NCBI GenBank assembly: GCA_902806595.1
Contig: CADCXC010000038.1
Location: 2,728,001 to 2,792,000 of the forward strand
DNA length: 64,000 nucleotides
Source: Pyrenopolyporus hunteri
Lineage: Eukaryota; Ascomycota; Sordariomycetes; Xylariales; Hypoxylaceae
Direction: 5' to 3'
Notes under the pieces: generated by a model
Seen by the model: the letters and a program-made list of their open reading frames with translations, nothing else
Told to the model about the DNA's origin: nothing
The model's database searches: none
In this document: positions 37,201 through 48,579 of the stretch, piece by piece
Numbering within the stretch: the first letter of the stretch is position 1
How the letters are laid out: every line of letters starts with the position of its first letter
Position numbers and translations under genes: made by a program

Positions 37201-40200
37201 AATCCGCTCGTGCTCAGGTGTCTCAGGGCGGCTATCTGGCAGAGCCGGGAAGTCATCACCAAGCTCAGGAACAGGAGACCCAGGGAGACTTGGAGGTAGG
37301 GGTAAAAGATCGCCATACTTCGGATCTATGGCTGGTCGAATTTCCCGTGGAACAATCTCAGGATCGATGGGTTCGGCTTCTTGCGGTAGTGTCGATTGTC
37401 TTTCAGGAGTGAAGGGGGCAGACTGGGCTTCCTCTTCTGAAGGAGCATCAGTGGCTTTGGAGCGGGACTCTCGGGACGCAACCGCATCGCCCGTCGAGCC
37501 GACACCCGCGCCAAGGGTGCCGGCATTACCTAAAAAAGAATTCTTATCTTCTTCGGGCTTGCGGGCACGCTCCTTGTCCTCTACCATTCCGATCGAAGAT
37601 TTGAGGCGACCAAAGAAGCCCGAAGCCCCGGTACTCTTCGTGTCCTTTTCCGACTTAGAGTCTTTGCGGTCCCCTTTATCGACGTTGTCTGGAGTGGATG
37701 TCACTGGTTTAGTCTCGCCTAAACCGTCGCCTTTCGCTTGGCTAGTGCTTGGTTGGGGGTCACCGTAGCGAGCAGGATCAGGCATCATAGATTCGATGCT
37801 GGGGTCCAAAGCCTCGGATTGATCCTTCTCTCTATCAGAATGGCTTCCTTCGCCAAGATTACCGCCTTCAGGGGGACCACCAGCAGTGCTTCTTCGCTTC
37901 TTCTTGCTCTTCTTTCGGGAATTGTCAGTACCGATATCAGAGGCCGGGACCGACCTCGACGGCGTCGACGGCGAATCAAGATCATAACCTGGCTTAGATT
38001 TCTTTGAGCTTCCTGCGGAAACTTCAGACGGAGCTGCGGATTGTGGCGTCGAGGGTAGATCATCGTGGGTAGTTGAAGCTCGCTTCGATTCCTTTTTCAA
38101 CTTCTTGGGCGTGTCTCGCACGTCTATAGCGCTTTTCTTTTCACCACCCGAATCTTTAAGCGATTCAGTCATCTTCTCTGGGCTCTCGGCAATATCGTCG
38201 CGAGGAACCCTTACGCGAGACGGAGAGTCGTAGGCACCCAAGTCCCGTCCAGAGCCTTCGGCAGCAGAAGGTGCGAATTCATCCTCGACGGGACCCTGTT
38301 TACTTGTTTGGCTCCTCTTCAGTACGTCCTGTTTGTCGGCAGGAAAAGAAGTGGTACCAGGATCAGTGAGTCTCCTAACGAAATCGAAAGAGGTCTCTGA
38401 GTTCGGCGCAGACTCATATGGTGAGTCAAACGTCCCACTACGTCCCGACTTCCTTTGGCTCTTCCTCGGCTCATCCCACTCCTCTTCAGGTGCAGAAACA
38501 TCGTAGGTATCGACCACCCTATAAGAGCTCTCCGTCGAAAGTTCCGACACCGGGGCCGGCCTTGAAGGCGATCCATAGGCTTTAGAATCTTGTCTAGACC
38601 TCCGGCTATTCTGTCCTAACATAGCCCATTTACCATCGGAAATAGAAAACACATCATCGGCAGGCTTCTTAGAGCTGTCCCCGGAAGTCTTGGGCGTCGC
38701 TACGGACATTGAAGGCGAATCGAATACTTCTGAATCGCGGTCGGATTCCCTTCTGTTCTCCTTCGGGTACTCCCGAGTCCCTTCTTTCTGCGAAGCCTTA
38801 ACGTCCGGCACATCTCGGTTCGTATCAGTCGGCACTATAATCTCGGAGTTCTCCGCATTGACAGCCTGTCTCGAGTTCTCCTGGATAACAATAGCCTTCT
38901 TGGATTTTTTCGACTTTTCCCTACCGTCTTCTGGGACAGCCTGCGGCGTCTCAACAACTTTACTATCTTCCACGACTCTGGGCTTTTCGGTGCCATCCCG
39001 TTCAGCGGTCTTATCCTGCTTACGTCGCTCTTTTCTACTGAGCTCGGAGAGGATCCGTGAATTGTCGGTGGATATGTCTCTTTCCTGAGAATGCGTCTGG
39101 GCTACTTCACCAATGACGAAACCATGTTCTCGGCCACTTTGCGAAACGGGCGCTGGAGCATCAGCTATCCCCAAGTCAGTAACCGACTCCACGAATGGCG
39201 ATCGGTACGCTCCAGCATCGTTCAGCTTAGGCGGAGAGTCACGCCTATGAAAGCTTGCATCATCAATCACGATATTAGGATTGAATCCACTGCCTTCAAG
39301 AGCAGCGGCTACATTCGCCGTGAAAGTTAGGTCCTCGGCAAAGCCACCCGGCATCTGAGCGCCCCTCAGGCTAGACGGTTTCGGACCCGGAATGGGAGGG
39401 GTGTTAAACGTGCTCTCAAATTGGGTCGAAGATCTGAGGTTCATAGACTCCTCCCTATTCTTTGGGGTACGCTTGGGTTCCGTCTCTTCGGAACCTGCAG
39501 CGCGTTCTGAGGCACGCGGCGACGCGGCTCCCTTATTACTGCTACCAGCGCCAACGGCTGCGGCAAGGATCCCCCAGACATTTTTCTTTCCCGACCGTGC
39601 TCTTGGTGTTTTAGCAGGCGTTACGATCCTGGCGCCTGAATATGGGTCACCTTCCCTCTCTGGACTCTCCTCGACATAGTGTTTCGTCTGATTCTCTCCC
39701 CAGCTGACAGCCTTCGGCATCGGCGGCGGCGGCGGCGGCGGTAGCGGTGGTTGGGCTACGTCGCTCCGAGGTTCAGTGGCTAAATCCTGAGTAGCCTTAG
39801 ATGAAGCGGCATCAACCCTCTTCGTAGGTTCAGGGGCGGGTTTTTGTTCACGTCGTTGTGGTTCCAGGATAGGCGTAGGAGTAGGTGTAGGTCGCACGAT
39901 GTTAAGCAGTGGCCGCTCACGCTCAGCGGACGGATCTCTCGCCACGAAGATAGGTGTTCGGGGAGAGCCCTTGATGTCAGGCGTCTGGAAGCGAGCAATC
40001 TCTCTGGGATGTTCCAGAACATTGTCAACGCGGACATCAGCGTCAGGCCCATCGTACGGACTTTTCTTCTTTGGGTGATCCATTTCCGGGGGTGGCACAA
40101 TCTCGACAACGACCGGCTCCTCATTCTGCTTCCATTTCCCCACGACCGAAGACTCAACGTTTCGTTTCTCTTCTTCTCTGATCTTGCGGGCAAGCTCCGC

Positions 40201-42393
40201 CTCCCGGTAATAGCGGTTGGCGGCATCTTGGACGACATCTCTTTCACGCTTCGGAGATTCATCACGGTGTGACCTATTCCTGGAACTAGCATCGCTACCT
40301 CGGCTACGACTACGTCCGCGACGATCCTCAGCCATCACTGCGGCGGCTGCAGCGGCGAACGCGATTCCACTGACAGGGGCGGTCGCGTGCGCAGCAGCTT
40401 TGCACACATCGTGCGCATCGCGGAGCTCCCGCTCGTAAGAATCCCTCCGACTAAGTCTTTCTAGAGGAAGTTCGTCATCCTTCTGAGATTCAAATCGTGA
40501 AAAATCGGGCTCTCGGTCTATAGTAATCACATTCGGCGTTAAAGGTCGTTTCGGTGTCGTGTACATAGGAGTTGGGAAAGCATCATCAGCTACTTGAAAT
40601 TGAAATGGGTCAATCGGGCCCTTGCGCGACGGATACTCTGGGCCCTCCAAACGCTTGTAGTCTTCCAAGTTAGAAGGACCAGCTTCACCGCGACGTTCTT
40701 CGCCAGGGCTCTTCCCAATAGTAATGCTTCGGCTGTCTTTTCGGTTGGTTGGTCGTTCGTCCCCGCGTCTGCCACGCCTTCGTTCGTCATCACTGCCGTC
40801 ATCACGGTATTCATCACGACGACGCTTCTCCTTTTCAGATTCTCGTTTTAGTTCGGGCACTATCCTTTCCCGATAATGTCTCTCGTATTCAGAGTCGCCA
40901 TCATGTTCAAGCCGCGTTTCTCGACGTTTCTCGGGCCGGTCATCGCGGGCTTCACGGACCCCACGAAGCTCGTCGTAACCCTTGCGCTTTTCATCTCTCT
41001 CATTCCGGATGCTGATATCCGAACGCTTCGACCGGCGTTTAACATCACGATCACGCTCTTCTTCGTACACATCGCGGTCATCTCTACGACCAGAGCCCGA
41101 TATCACACTTCCAAACGCAGCCCCAACTAAGCTAGCTATAGCAGCTCCCTTCAGTGCTTTTTTAGATGAAGCGCGTTCCAAGTATCTAGAATCTGTTTCC
41201 ACCGAGGTAAGAACATTACTGGAGACAAGTGATATTGGCTGTGGTTGCTGTAGGGGTACCGACGCAGGTTGAACCTGCGTAGATAGGTCCTGCTGGCTAG
41301 GCACGGCGGAATTCCGTGCAGCATCAAAGCGAGCCGGATCAGATGTTGGAACGGGATACACTTGTTGTAACTGGCGGCTCTCAGATGCAGTTTGGCTAGG
41401 GGGGGCTGAGGACGCATAGGGTCGGTGAGAGTCAGCGATCAAAGACCGGTCAACTTTCTCAAAGCCACACGGCGCCTCAACGTAGCCACGGAGCGAGTTT
41501 ACGGGACCGAAGAGACTCGGGTCAACCACCGAAGACTTCCGGTGCAAAGGCGGTTCTTGATTTGAGGCCTGGGGGGAGCTAGGGGAACTAGGAGAACGAG
41601 GAGGGCGAGGCGAGCTCTGAGGACGTACGAGTTCCCCGGAAGCGCTTGGGAGGCTAAGTCCCGAGCCATAGGCAAGGCCGGAGTCAAACTCAGAGCTAGA
41701 CGAAGATTCCTCGTCTTCGGAGGCAGATTCCCACTCGGAATCGTCCGAAGAATCATGGCGGATCTTAGAGCTGCCAGCCCCTCTATTAGAGTTCCCGCTA
41801 TTCGTCCGACGAAACTGACTCAGGGCCGTAGCAGCACCGAGTAGCGCCGAGGGCCGGGATTTCCCAGCTGCCCTAAGGTCCTCGGCATTCTGTTTTCTGG
41901 CTATCTCGGCAAACTTCCTCCCTAACTCAATTATCTCTTCGTCCGTCTGCGCGCGTCGCGAGGCCGAAGGTCTACCCGAGGCGCTCGGAGGACTAAAGTC
42001 GCGACTCCTGCGCCGCTCAATATACCCTTTTCCATAGGCAAGTTCCGAGCTCACAGACGAGGAAGAAGAATTTCCGAACCGAAGGAAACGGCTGCGCTTC
42101 TTCACGCGATGTTGCTTTCGCCCACTACCGGAGAAGAACGAGCCAAGTCCGAATCCCCTGGAAGGGCGGGAGATATTCAATAGGGATGAGGAGGTGGAGG
42201 ATGAGGAAGAAAGGGGCGAGATGGCACGCGATCGTAGGTCTATGGGTTCGTCCGGCTCTTCTGGTTCTTCGGAACGGGCTATGGGTACCGAAATTTGCTG
42301 GTTCTGAAGTTGCTCCCTAGAATCGCGTCGTTGTTTGCGCCGGCGGCGAGAGGATTCGGGGCTCCGCCGGCGATGATGCTCTCGGGTCATCAT
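23631..42393 (-). CDS. lah: Giant Leashin-like (involucrin-repeat) Woronin-body tether
   Basis: Two exons on the minus strand, 42393-25336 (17,058 nt without an intron) and 25163-23631, give about 6,196 residues. The 172-nt intron starts GTAAGT, has GCTAAC and ends GCACAG, and keeps frame. Residues 1-130 are Arg/Ser-rich (SSSSSVSSELAYGKGYIERR). A helix near 155 reads DEEIIELGRKFAEIARKQ. Several thousand Glu/Ser/Pro/Thr-rich, presumably disordered residues follow, with repeated Lys clusters. Residues 5710-5860 form a coiled coil. The last 330 are globular in texture (HRCQQLCSHVQQWVLRFSKF, MNMIWEFVFTRYLFGMDREQ). This is the architecture of fungal proteins annotated as involucrin repeat proteins. 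From memory these correspond to Leashin, which tethers Woronin bodies to the cortex or septal pore rim. In Neurospora the locus is split into lah-1 and lah-2; here it looks fused. Gene reality is near certain; Leashin identity is probable. Confidence 0.72.
28040..38915 (-). repeat. Seven lysine-cluster repeats in the giant protein
   Basis: Seven copies of a basic motif, roughly S-P-x-K-K-x-K-K-x-K-K-R-x-S, interrupt the acidic chain. Approximate DNA positions are 38872-38915, 37870-37922, 33313-33376, 30806-30873, 30337-30395, 29970-30032 and 28040-28105. Examples are KKSEKSKKKRKSSN, KKNKKKKKRGSQLVVDD, KKSKKKNRKKKRAS and KKSKRDKKKKKRKS. Many are followed within ten residues by an acidic patch. 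They could be membrane, cortex or nuclear-type basic patches; that is inference. Confidence 0.8.
32654..32689 (-). repeat. 12-bp tandem repeat coding for EISP
   Basis: Three head-to-tail 12-bp units inside the giant exon, coding for EISPEISPEIST. It shows recent slippage growth of the disordered region while the frame is kept. Confidence 0.85.
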
Positions 42394-45300
42394 CTTACAG
42401 GATTGGACTTGTTACGTGTAGTCGAGTCCATTCAGAAGTAACTCTCTACTAATTGAAACCGAAGAGAGTATAATTAAATTAAGTTTCGATTTTGTATACC
42501 GTCGCAACGGTTCTGAATGGCGGGTTATAGCGAGTTGTAGCGAGTTATAGCGATGTTTTGTTTAGATCCCGACTACCCTCTGGCAGCTGTGGGGAACATC
42601 ATAAGAAACTTGGGAAATGGCTTAGTGAAAAAAGATCGAGCCGCTGAAAGTTAAGCTGGGCTGCTACCTTGGCGGCCCCACATAAGAGCGGCTACTCTCT
42701 AAATTGCAGGTGCTGATGGAGAAGTAAAGGGTGGCTGGTCCTTAGGTATTTTTTTCGCCGCTCTCCAATTCCCCGTCGCCAGTAATTTAAGAATTAAACA
42801 AATAATTAAAAAACAAAACCCAATGTTGGAAGGAGACTTTCAGCTGGGTTCCAGGCGGGGGATTCGGCTACAGTGATCATCACGTGTGGTTATATGTGAT
42901 CTTCGACATATTACTGGTTGCCTTTGACCCAGGCGCCATCGTCTATCATCAAATCGATCTCGACATTAATATGGAGTGCCACGTCAATATGCTGCAGGCT
43001 AGCCACCCTCTTCTTCCCACACGCTTATGCGCAAGCATATCAACCCTCTCCCGCCCTCCGCCGGGAGGCACCACCAGGATTCAAGCGGCCTCCTAGCCGA
43101 ACAGCTGACTGTTCAATAAGGAGACGCCTGGGCTTGGCTACATCGATGCGTAGCACCCGACTTGCCGTTGTGTATCTTGAGAAAACTCGTCTACTCATAC
43201 TGACGATGCCACATGGATCTACATCGGTGACACAAATGCTACAGCCACGGCCATGCTGCTAAGTCGTATCACTTCTCGATCAGTGTCTAATGTTTCGGCC
43301 GAACCGTACTTTGGTCTATAGCAGAGCAGAAGCTGTGGGTTTACAGCACGCATGTCTCGATGGCTGAGACGTTATCATTGGTATCGAGGACGTCGTGGCG
43401 AGTGCCAACATTCATATTTGTTTCGACCATGTGTCGAAGAGACAACAACTTGCAACTTGGTGATGACTAGATGTTGTTGTCCTTCCCGGCGAGAAAATAT
43501 TCAACGAATACCCGTCTGCCAGAGGTAAATCTTCCGAAAGCCCATTCCTGCGCAGACATGCAAATGCGCGCTACATATTGCCCGCGGGCCCTCTCTTAAA
43601 TTAAAGCGTGGCGTTCGTAAGCGCACTACAGTCCTTGCTATGAAGTACGGATTACCTCGTGTAATATATCTACACAACCCCACCAAGTCTAATACATGCA
43701 GTTGATCTTCCCAACCCGCGTACCGCGCTGTGAGCCGAACGGTTTTCAGCTCCCCGCTCGCAGGCGGGAGAAGATGCAAGTTAGGTAGGTAGGTAGTCAG
43801 CCATCAACCACCACATACTACCAACAACACGCGAGTCCAGCGAAGCCTTGTCCCAGTTGATACGAGCGTCAGCTCCTGAGGATACACTCACTTACGTGGC
43901 TTTAGTAAAGAACAGCGTCAATCGATCGAAATCTTACAGTGGGCGACTTCTCTTCCAGTTATAGGCCAGAATCAGTAGGTACTTACCTATTTGCTAGTTT
44001 AGCGAGAAGCGTTGCGGGAAGAGTACGGGACCGAGTAGTCATAAAAGACACCTCACATTAATTATTCACGTGTTAGAACTTTGAGGTACAGGGACGGCAG
44101 CGGTCCCAATCGAGGTATATTAGTTGGTAGTATGAAAAGCTCGTATAGGGAGTCATGTTCACTGGTAGGTACAAGGTCCAGAATCACAAATGACAACCAT
44201 AGCGGGCCAATACTTAGATAGCCTAACAAGTTATATGGATGGATACCTACATGTAGCTGACTTAATCCGTTAGATCCCAATCTTGATTAAGGTTAGGGAG
44301 TTTCGCACATGGAAACGAACCTACTGAAGGGACAACCTTAATTTAATCGATCCTTAAACTCAAAAGAGCACGTTGAATCGAAAAGTCAAAAGTTCAGATC
44401 GTCAGGGCGATCACATTCAAGGATAAATAACCTACCAAGATGATAAAGATAGAATCTCCGATTCAAGAACGCAAAGGGTCCAATTCCAACCCGAAGCACG
44501 TCATCTTGTATCACGATTACACCGAATAGCTGGGAATCCTCATTATGTGCATCGCCGACTACATGTACATGTAGCTTATCTGTCTTCTCTTATACTATGC
44601 GCAAGTACTTTAGCTTACCTAATATGCGTTAAGTATCATTAGGCAATCCTGCTACTGTACGAATGCGGCGAAACTGTCCCAACTCTGTTAGGTACATAAT
44701 GCTAGTGTGCACGCTACCCTAGGCGCATGTGTTTTAGCAAGCCAACCAGTCACTACGAGCGGAAAGGAGAGCGCTACCTACCTACCTACTTATAATACGC
44801 ATTTAGTACGTGAATATCTATTATATATCACCAAAGATACTTATGGATAGGTCAATGGATATAGGTATCTATACTGCGGTATATATATCAGTGTGCTGAA
44901 TGGTATTCCTAGGTAATAAGCATATAGGTACCTCTTATGTAGGTAGACAGTACATGTATAGAAGAATACCTAGGTACCAGGGAACATGTCCATGTTATAG
45001 CGAAATAAAAATAAAAAAGGGCGAGAGACCCATCCTGGTAGAAATATTCAACACCAAACGGCAATTCGTGGGGGTCCACTACTGTCCCACTCTTCCAATT
45101 TAATGTACCCCCCTTGGTTATCTAAGGTGGCAGGCAATGTTGCGCAGGAAGGAAAGAAGAAATGAAGAAGGGAAGAAGGGAAGAGAGAGAGAGAAAACGA
45201 CTAGCCCTTCCAAGACTACCAGATACGGTTACTGCCCTTTATCTGCAATCCTTGCCATATACATACAATACCTTACGGGGTATGTATTCCAGATGTACAC

Positions 45301-45590
45301 ACGAGAGAGAAACTATGGAGCGGGCTACATTGAACACAGTTGTTTTCTTTAATTCATCGATTATATCGCCAAATCGATTTTATTTTTTTAATTTTTCGCC
45401 AGATAGGCCGTTTGTCCTCCGACAGTAACCCAATCGCGATCTAGACAGGTCCAATCGTTCTTCGTCCTAATCACTGTACATTGCCATCCCTGAGACAATT
45501 CGCCTTTATTACCTTACCGGGTTGGTCGAACGTGGCTGAAGCCACCTTAGCGTTTCTACCTGTAATTTGTTTGTCTTCGCCTGTCGACAG
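42394..45590. other. Long spacer upstream of giant gene; no complete gene
   Basis: Promoter side of both the giant gene and the GT34 gene. Frames around 42884-43262 and 43180-43520 contain protein-like stretches but are broken by stops and give no family. TAGG/TACC repeats lie at about 43781-43795 and 44775-44790. The last 450 bases include an A/G-rich tract (about 45145-45200). Confidence 0.5.
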
Positions 45591-45816
45591 CCTCTCACTC
45601 CGGGGACTGCCACAGAAGGGACAGCAAATCTGGCGCCTGTTGACTCCGATAGCGAAGTTGCTTCCTCATCATTCAGCGACCGGCCTGCGATCGCCCACCG
45701 TCGGAGACGATCTTCTCTAGGGGGCGACTCGCTTTCCGCGACTGGTAATCGCGTCTCTCCTCTGCGTCTGGGCCAACAGGCCCAGTACTTGCAGCCGACA
45801 CTAAGCCCGATACCTG
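45591..45816 (+). other. Probable upstream exon of the GT34 gene
   Basis: A 226-nt stretch preceded by CGACAG and followed by GTGCGT is open for 75 codons. When the 74-nt intron (CGCTAAC branch, CCCCAG acceptor) is removed it joins in frame to the codons before ATG 45908. It encodes a Ser/Arg-rich segment (HRRRRSSLGGDSLS) ending LSPIPG-TPNIP. No ATG is visible in frame in it, so it is either a 5' UTR exon or part of a longer N-terminus started further upstream. Confidence 0.45.
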
Positions 45817-45907
45817 GTGCGTTGGCTACACGGCCTGCTTGCGCTTCCCATCAAGTCGCACAATCTCGCTAACACAAGTTGCGTCCCCAGGCACACCTAA
45901 CATCCCG

Positions 45908-47441
45908 ATGTCCTTGAGCAGGAGTCCCTCTCCAGTGCCTGGAGGTGGGTGGTCTTCCCCGGGCCTCAACATCAACACCAGCGGCCGATCCAGCCCAGCG
46001 AAGTCGTCTTTCTCTGGCCCCAACGGCGGCACCGTAACATGGGAGTCTGCGAGGCTTAAGAGCCAGGGTGTCACCGGTTACCCGTCCTTTTCAACACAGA
46101 ACCAAGGGTTCTTTACCCGGCATATGCGTCGCATTTCAAGCAGTTTGCCATCCTTCAACATGGCAACGGATGACAGATATGCGGAGAAAGAGAAGCTCGG
46201 GCGAGGCAGGTGGAAGATTCCTCTTCTCGGAAAGGCCAGGGGTATGATTGCGCGGATGAGTAGAAAGTGGAAGATACGTGCGCTTCTCCTGATGATACTG
46301 CTTGCGTGCTACATACTGTTCTATATCACCCGTAAGTATCGGTAACGTACTTCGTCTGTTTAGATAACTGACCAGCCACCCCCTAGCTCTGTGGTATTAT
46401 TGGAGAAGAACGAGCTGGTTAGGAGGCGGAGAAAAGTTTGTCATCATACTGGCCGCGAATGTCGGCGGTGGTGTAATGGAGTGGAAGGGAGCACGAGAAT
46501 GGGCCATCGAAAGAGATAGCGTCAGGAACAAACGGAAGTACGTCGCAAGATGGGGCTACGACCTCGAAATCGTCGATATGAGCACGAAAAAGCGGTACGC
46601 GCACGAGTGGCGAGAGAGTTGGGAGAAGGTGGATAGTATCAGGAACAGTTTCAGGAAATATCCAAAAGCCGAGTGGTAGGTTACCAGATGCGCGACCAAA
46701 CTTTGTTACGCTAACATGTCGCAGGATTTGGTGGTTAGACCTTAACACGTTCATCATGGAACCCTCATACTCCCTCCAGCGTCACCTATTCAACCACTTG
46801 GAAAAACGCATCTACCGCGACATAAACGAGTACAACCCTCTCAACATTACGCACCCCCTTAGTGCCAATTATCTCGATCCAGAGTCGTTGAGCGCGGTAG
46901 GAGATGGAAATATCGACTCCGTGAACCTTGTCCTGTCTCAGGACTGTTCAGGGTTCAATCTCGGCTCCTTTTTCATCAAGCGAAGCGACTGGACCGACCG
47001 TCTACTAGATATATGGTGGGATCCGGTGGCATACGAGCAGAAGCATATGGAGTGGGAACATAAGGAGCAAGATGCGCTGGAGCAGTTATACACAAGTCAG
47101 CCCTGGATCCGGAGTCATACGGCCTTCCTGCCACAGCGACTTATCAACAGCTTTCCAATCGGGGCGTGCTCGGATAATGGGAACGACTCTCGCATCCATT
47201 ATAACCAGGACGACCGAGATTTCGTTGTAAACATGGCGGGCTGTGAATGGGGCCGCGATTGTTGGGGTGAAATGTATAACTTCCGCGAACTCAGCTACTA
47301 CCTAAACCGAAATCCTTGGGAACGGTTCAAGGAGGACTTAGTTGCCGTTATTTGGTTTAAGCTGACAGGCCAGAAAGTTAAGTGTGCGTATACTCATTAT
47401 CTTTCATTAACCCGTTTTCCCTTCTCTGCCTTAGTGCATAA
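45908..47441 (+). CDS. mnn10: GT34 alpha-1,6-mannosyltransferase, Mnn10-like
   Basis: Golgi glycosyltransferase of family GT34. The yeast homologues Mnn10/Mnn11 extend the alpha-1,6-mannan backbone of N-glycans. Exons 45908-46331, 46387-46675, 46725-47381 and a 7-nt last exon 47435-47441 give 458 residues. The N-terminus (MSLSRSPSPVPGGGWSSPGL) is cytosolic and Ser/Pro-rich. One membrane anchor is at about 122-139 (ALLLMILLACYILFYI), as in a type II protein. The catalytic domain opens with FVIILAANVGGG and holds the DxD-type region WIWWLDLNTFIM. It continues with NLVLSQDCSGFNLGSFFIKR and HYNQDDRDFVVNMAGC, then NPWERFKEDLVAVIWFKLTG near the end. If the last intron (TTAAC branch, CCTTAG) is not used, the frame runs to 47478. 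An upstream in-frame exon may lengthen the N-terminus. Mnn10 versus Mnn11 is not settled. Confidence 0.88.
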
Positions 47442-48579
47442 CCTATCTCTCCTAGAACCCGCGGTTACTGACTTATGAATGTTACAGTATAGGATAACTA
47501 CCTTCTAGACCCGTCTATACCTTGAATCAAACCAAAGGCTCCCGGCCTACATCGCCAAACCCCGTAATTATATTTACCTTCTAAATGTTAAATAATTCGT
47601 CCCACGCCGCCCACCGGAAGAAACCTTGGTAACTTCCCACCCGCGGAGCAATCAAGGGCTTTGTTTGTCTCGCAGTATACCCATTTTGCGTCACAAACGG
47701 AGAGGACATATGAAGTCTTCCAGGCTTATTCGATTGGCCGCTGTAACCGCCCCGGCCTTTTTATCATTGACTCCAATTATTCGAGCAATGTTATAGTAAG
47801 CTTGTTGAGATCACGAGGCGACTTGGAGTAAGGGGGGAAAGACTGATGTTTATGTGCATCTGTACCGCTATGTAAAGTATGTCATCGCATGACGTTCTAC
47901 GAGAGGATTCAATGATTTATTGGAAATCTGAGTTACCATTTACCTATGCTGGGTTGTGTGATTGGCCGACAATGTGTTGTTCAAGACTGGTCTACACCAT
48001 CAAGCTCTAATAATGTCACGCTTCAATCCCCTTAACTACTACGGGAAGTATCAGCATAAGACATCTGTGGTGTAGTAGTAGACGTATGACGATGTCTCTA
48101 TCTTAAGTCCACGCAAAAATCTCCTTATATGCCTAAGCAATCAAACGGGCGTACTACAGATTAAATCTGGGTAATAGTACGTGTAGATATCAAGCGGTAC
48201 CCAAGCAATTAGAAGTACATGTATCAAGCATTAGAGGTAGCCAGGTAAATACCCACCTAGGGAGTACCTATTACCTATATAGGTAGATACACGAGCAAGT
48301 AACCAAGCTAATGTTTCGAAAAGGAGAACCTTATCGATTCTTTGGAAAGCACCTATTGGCAAACACCGCAGTTTCCCAACTACCTGAACTTCTGGCGGTT
48401 GCCTCCTAGGCATGCATGTACTTCCCTACCTAGGTAAGCTTAAGAGGTAATCTCTAATTGTGGTTTCCTTCTTTCATTCAACACCCTTCTATCTCATCCT
48501 CTTCTCCATTAACCGCCTCCATTTTATCGTCTATTTCATCGTCCGTCCATCCATTAAACCGAAGCGAAGCGCAGTCAAA
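47442..48579. other. Intergenic region, no gene recognised
   Basis: No supported frame. It holds the GT34 3' flank, TAGG/TACC-like motifs near 48250-48290 and 48425-48440, and a pyrimidine-rich leader ahead of 48580. Confidence 0.55.

Noticed and set aside
23713..42384. Dozens of plus-strand frames of 60-299 codons opposite the giant gene (for example 29351-30250 and 33641-34243)
   Set aside because: They are Ser/Val/Gly-rich mirror frames of a Glu/Ser/Pro-rich coding strand with biased codons. None has a domain, and none continues across the intron.
42884..43524. Protein-like stretches upstream of the giant gene
   Set aside because: Several frames look partly coding, but stops interrupt each and no family or splice pattern emerged; left as spacer.
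48460..48579. Forty-codon N-terminal extension of the MYND gene
   Set aside because: The pyrimidine-rich DNA and Phe/Ile-rich residues read as translated leader; the ATG at 48580 gives a more typical start.
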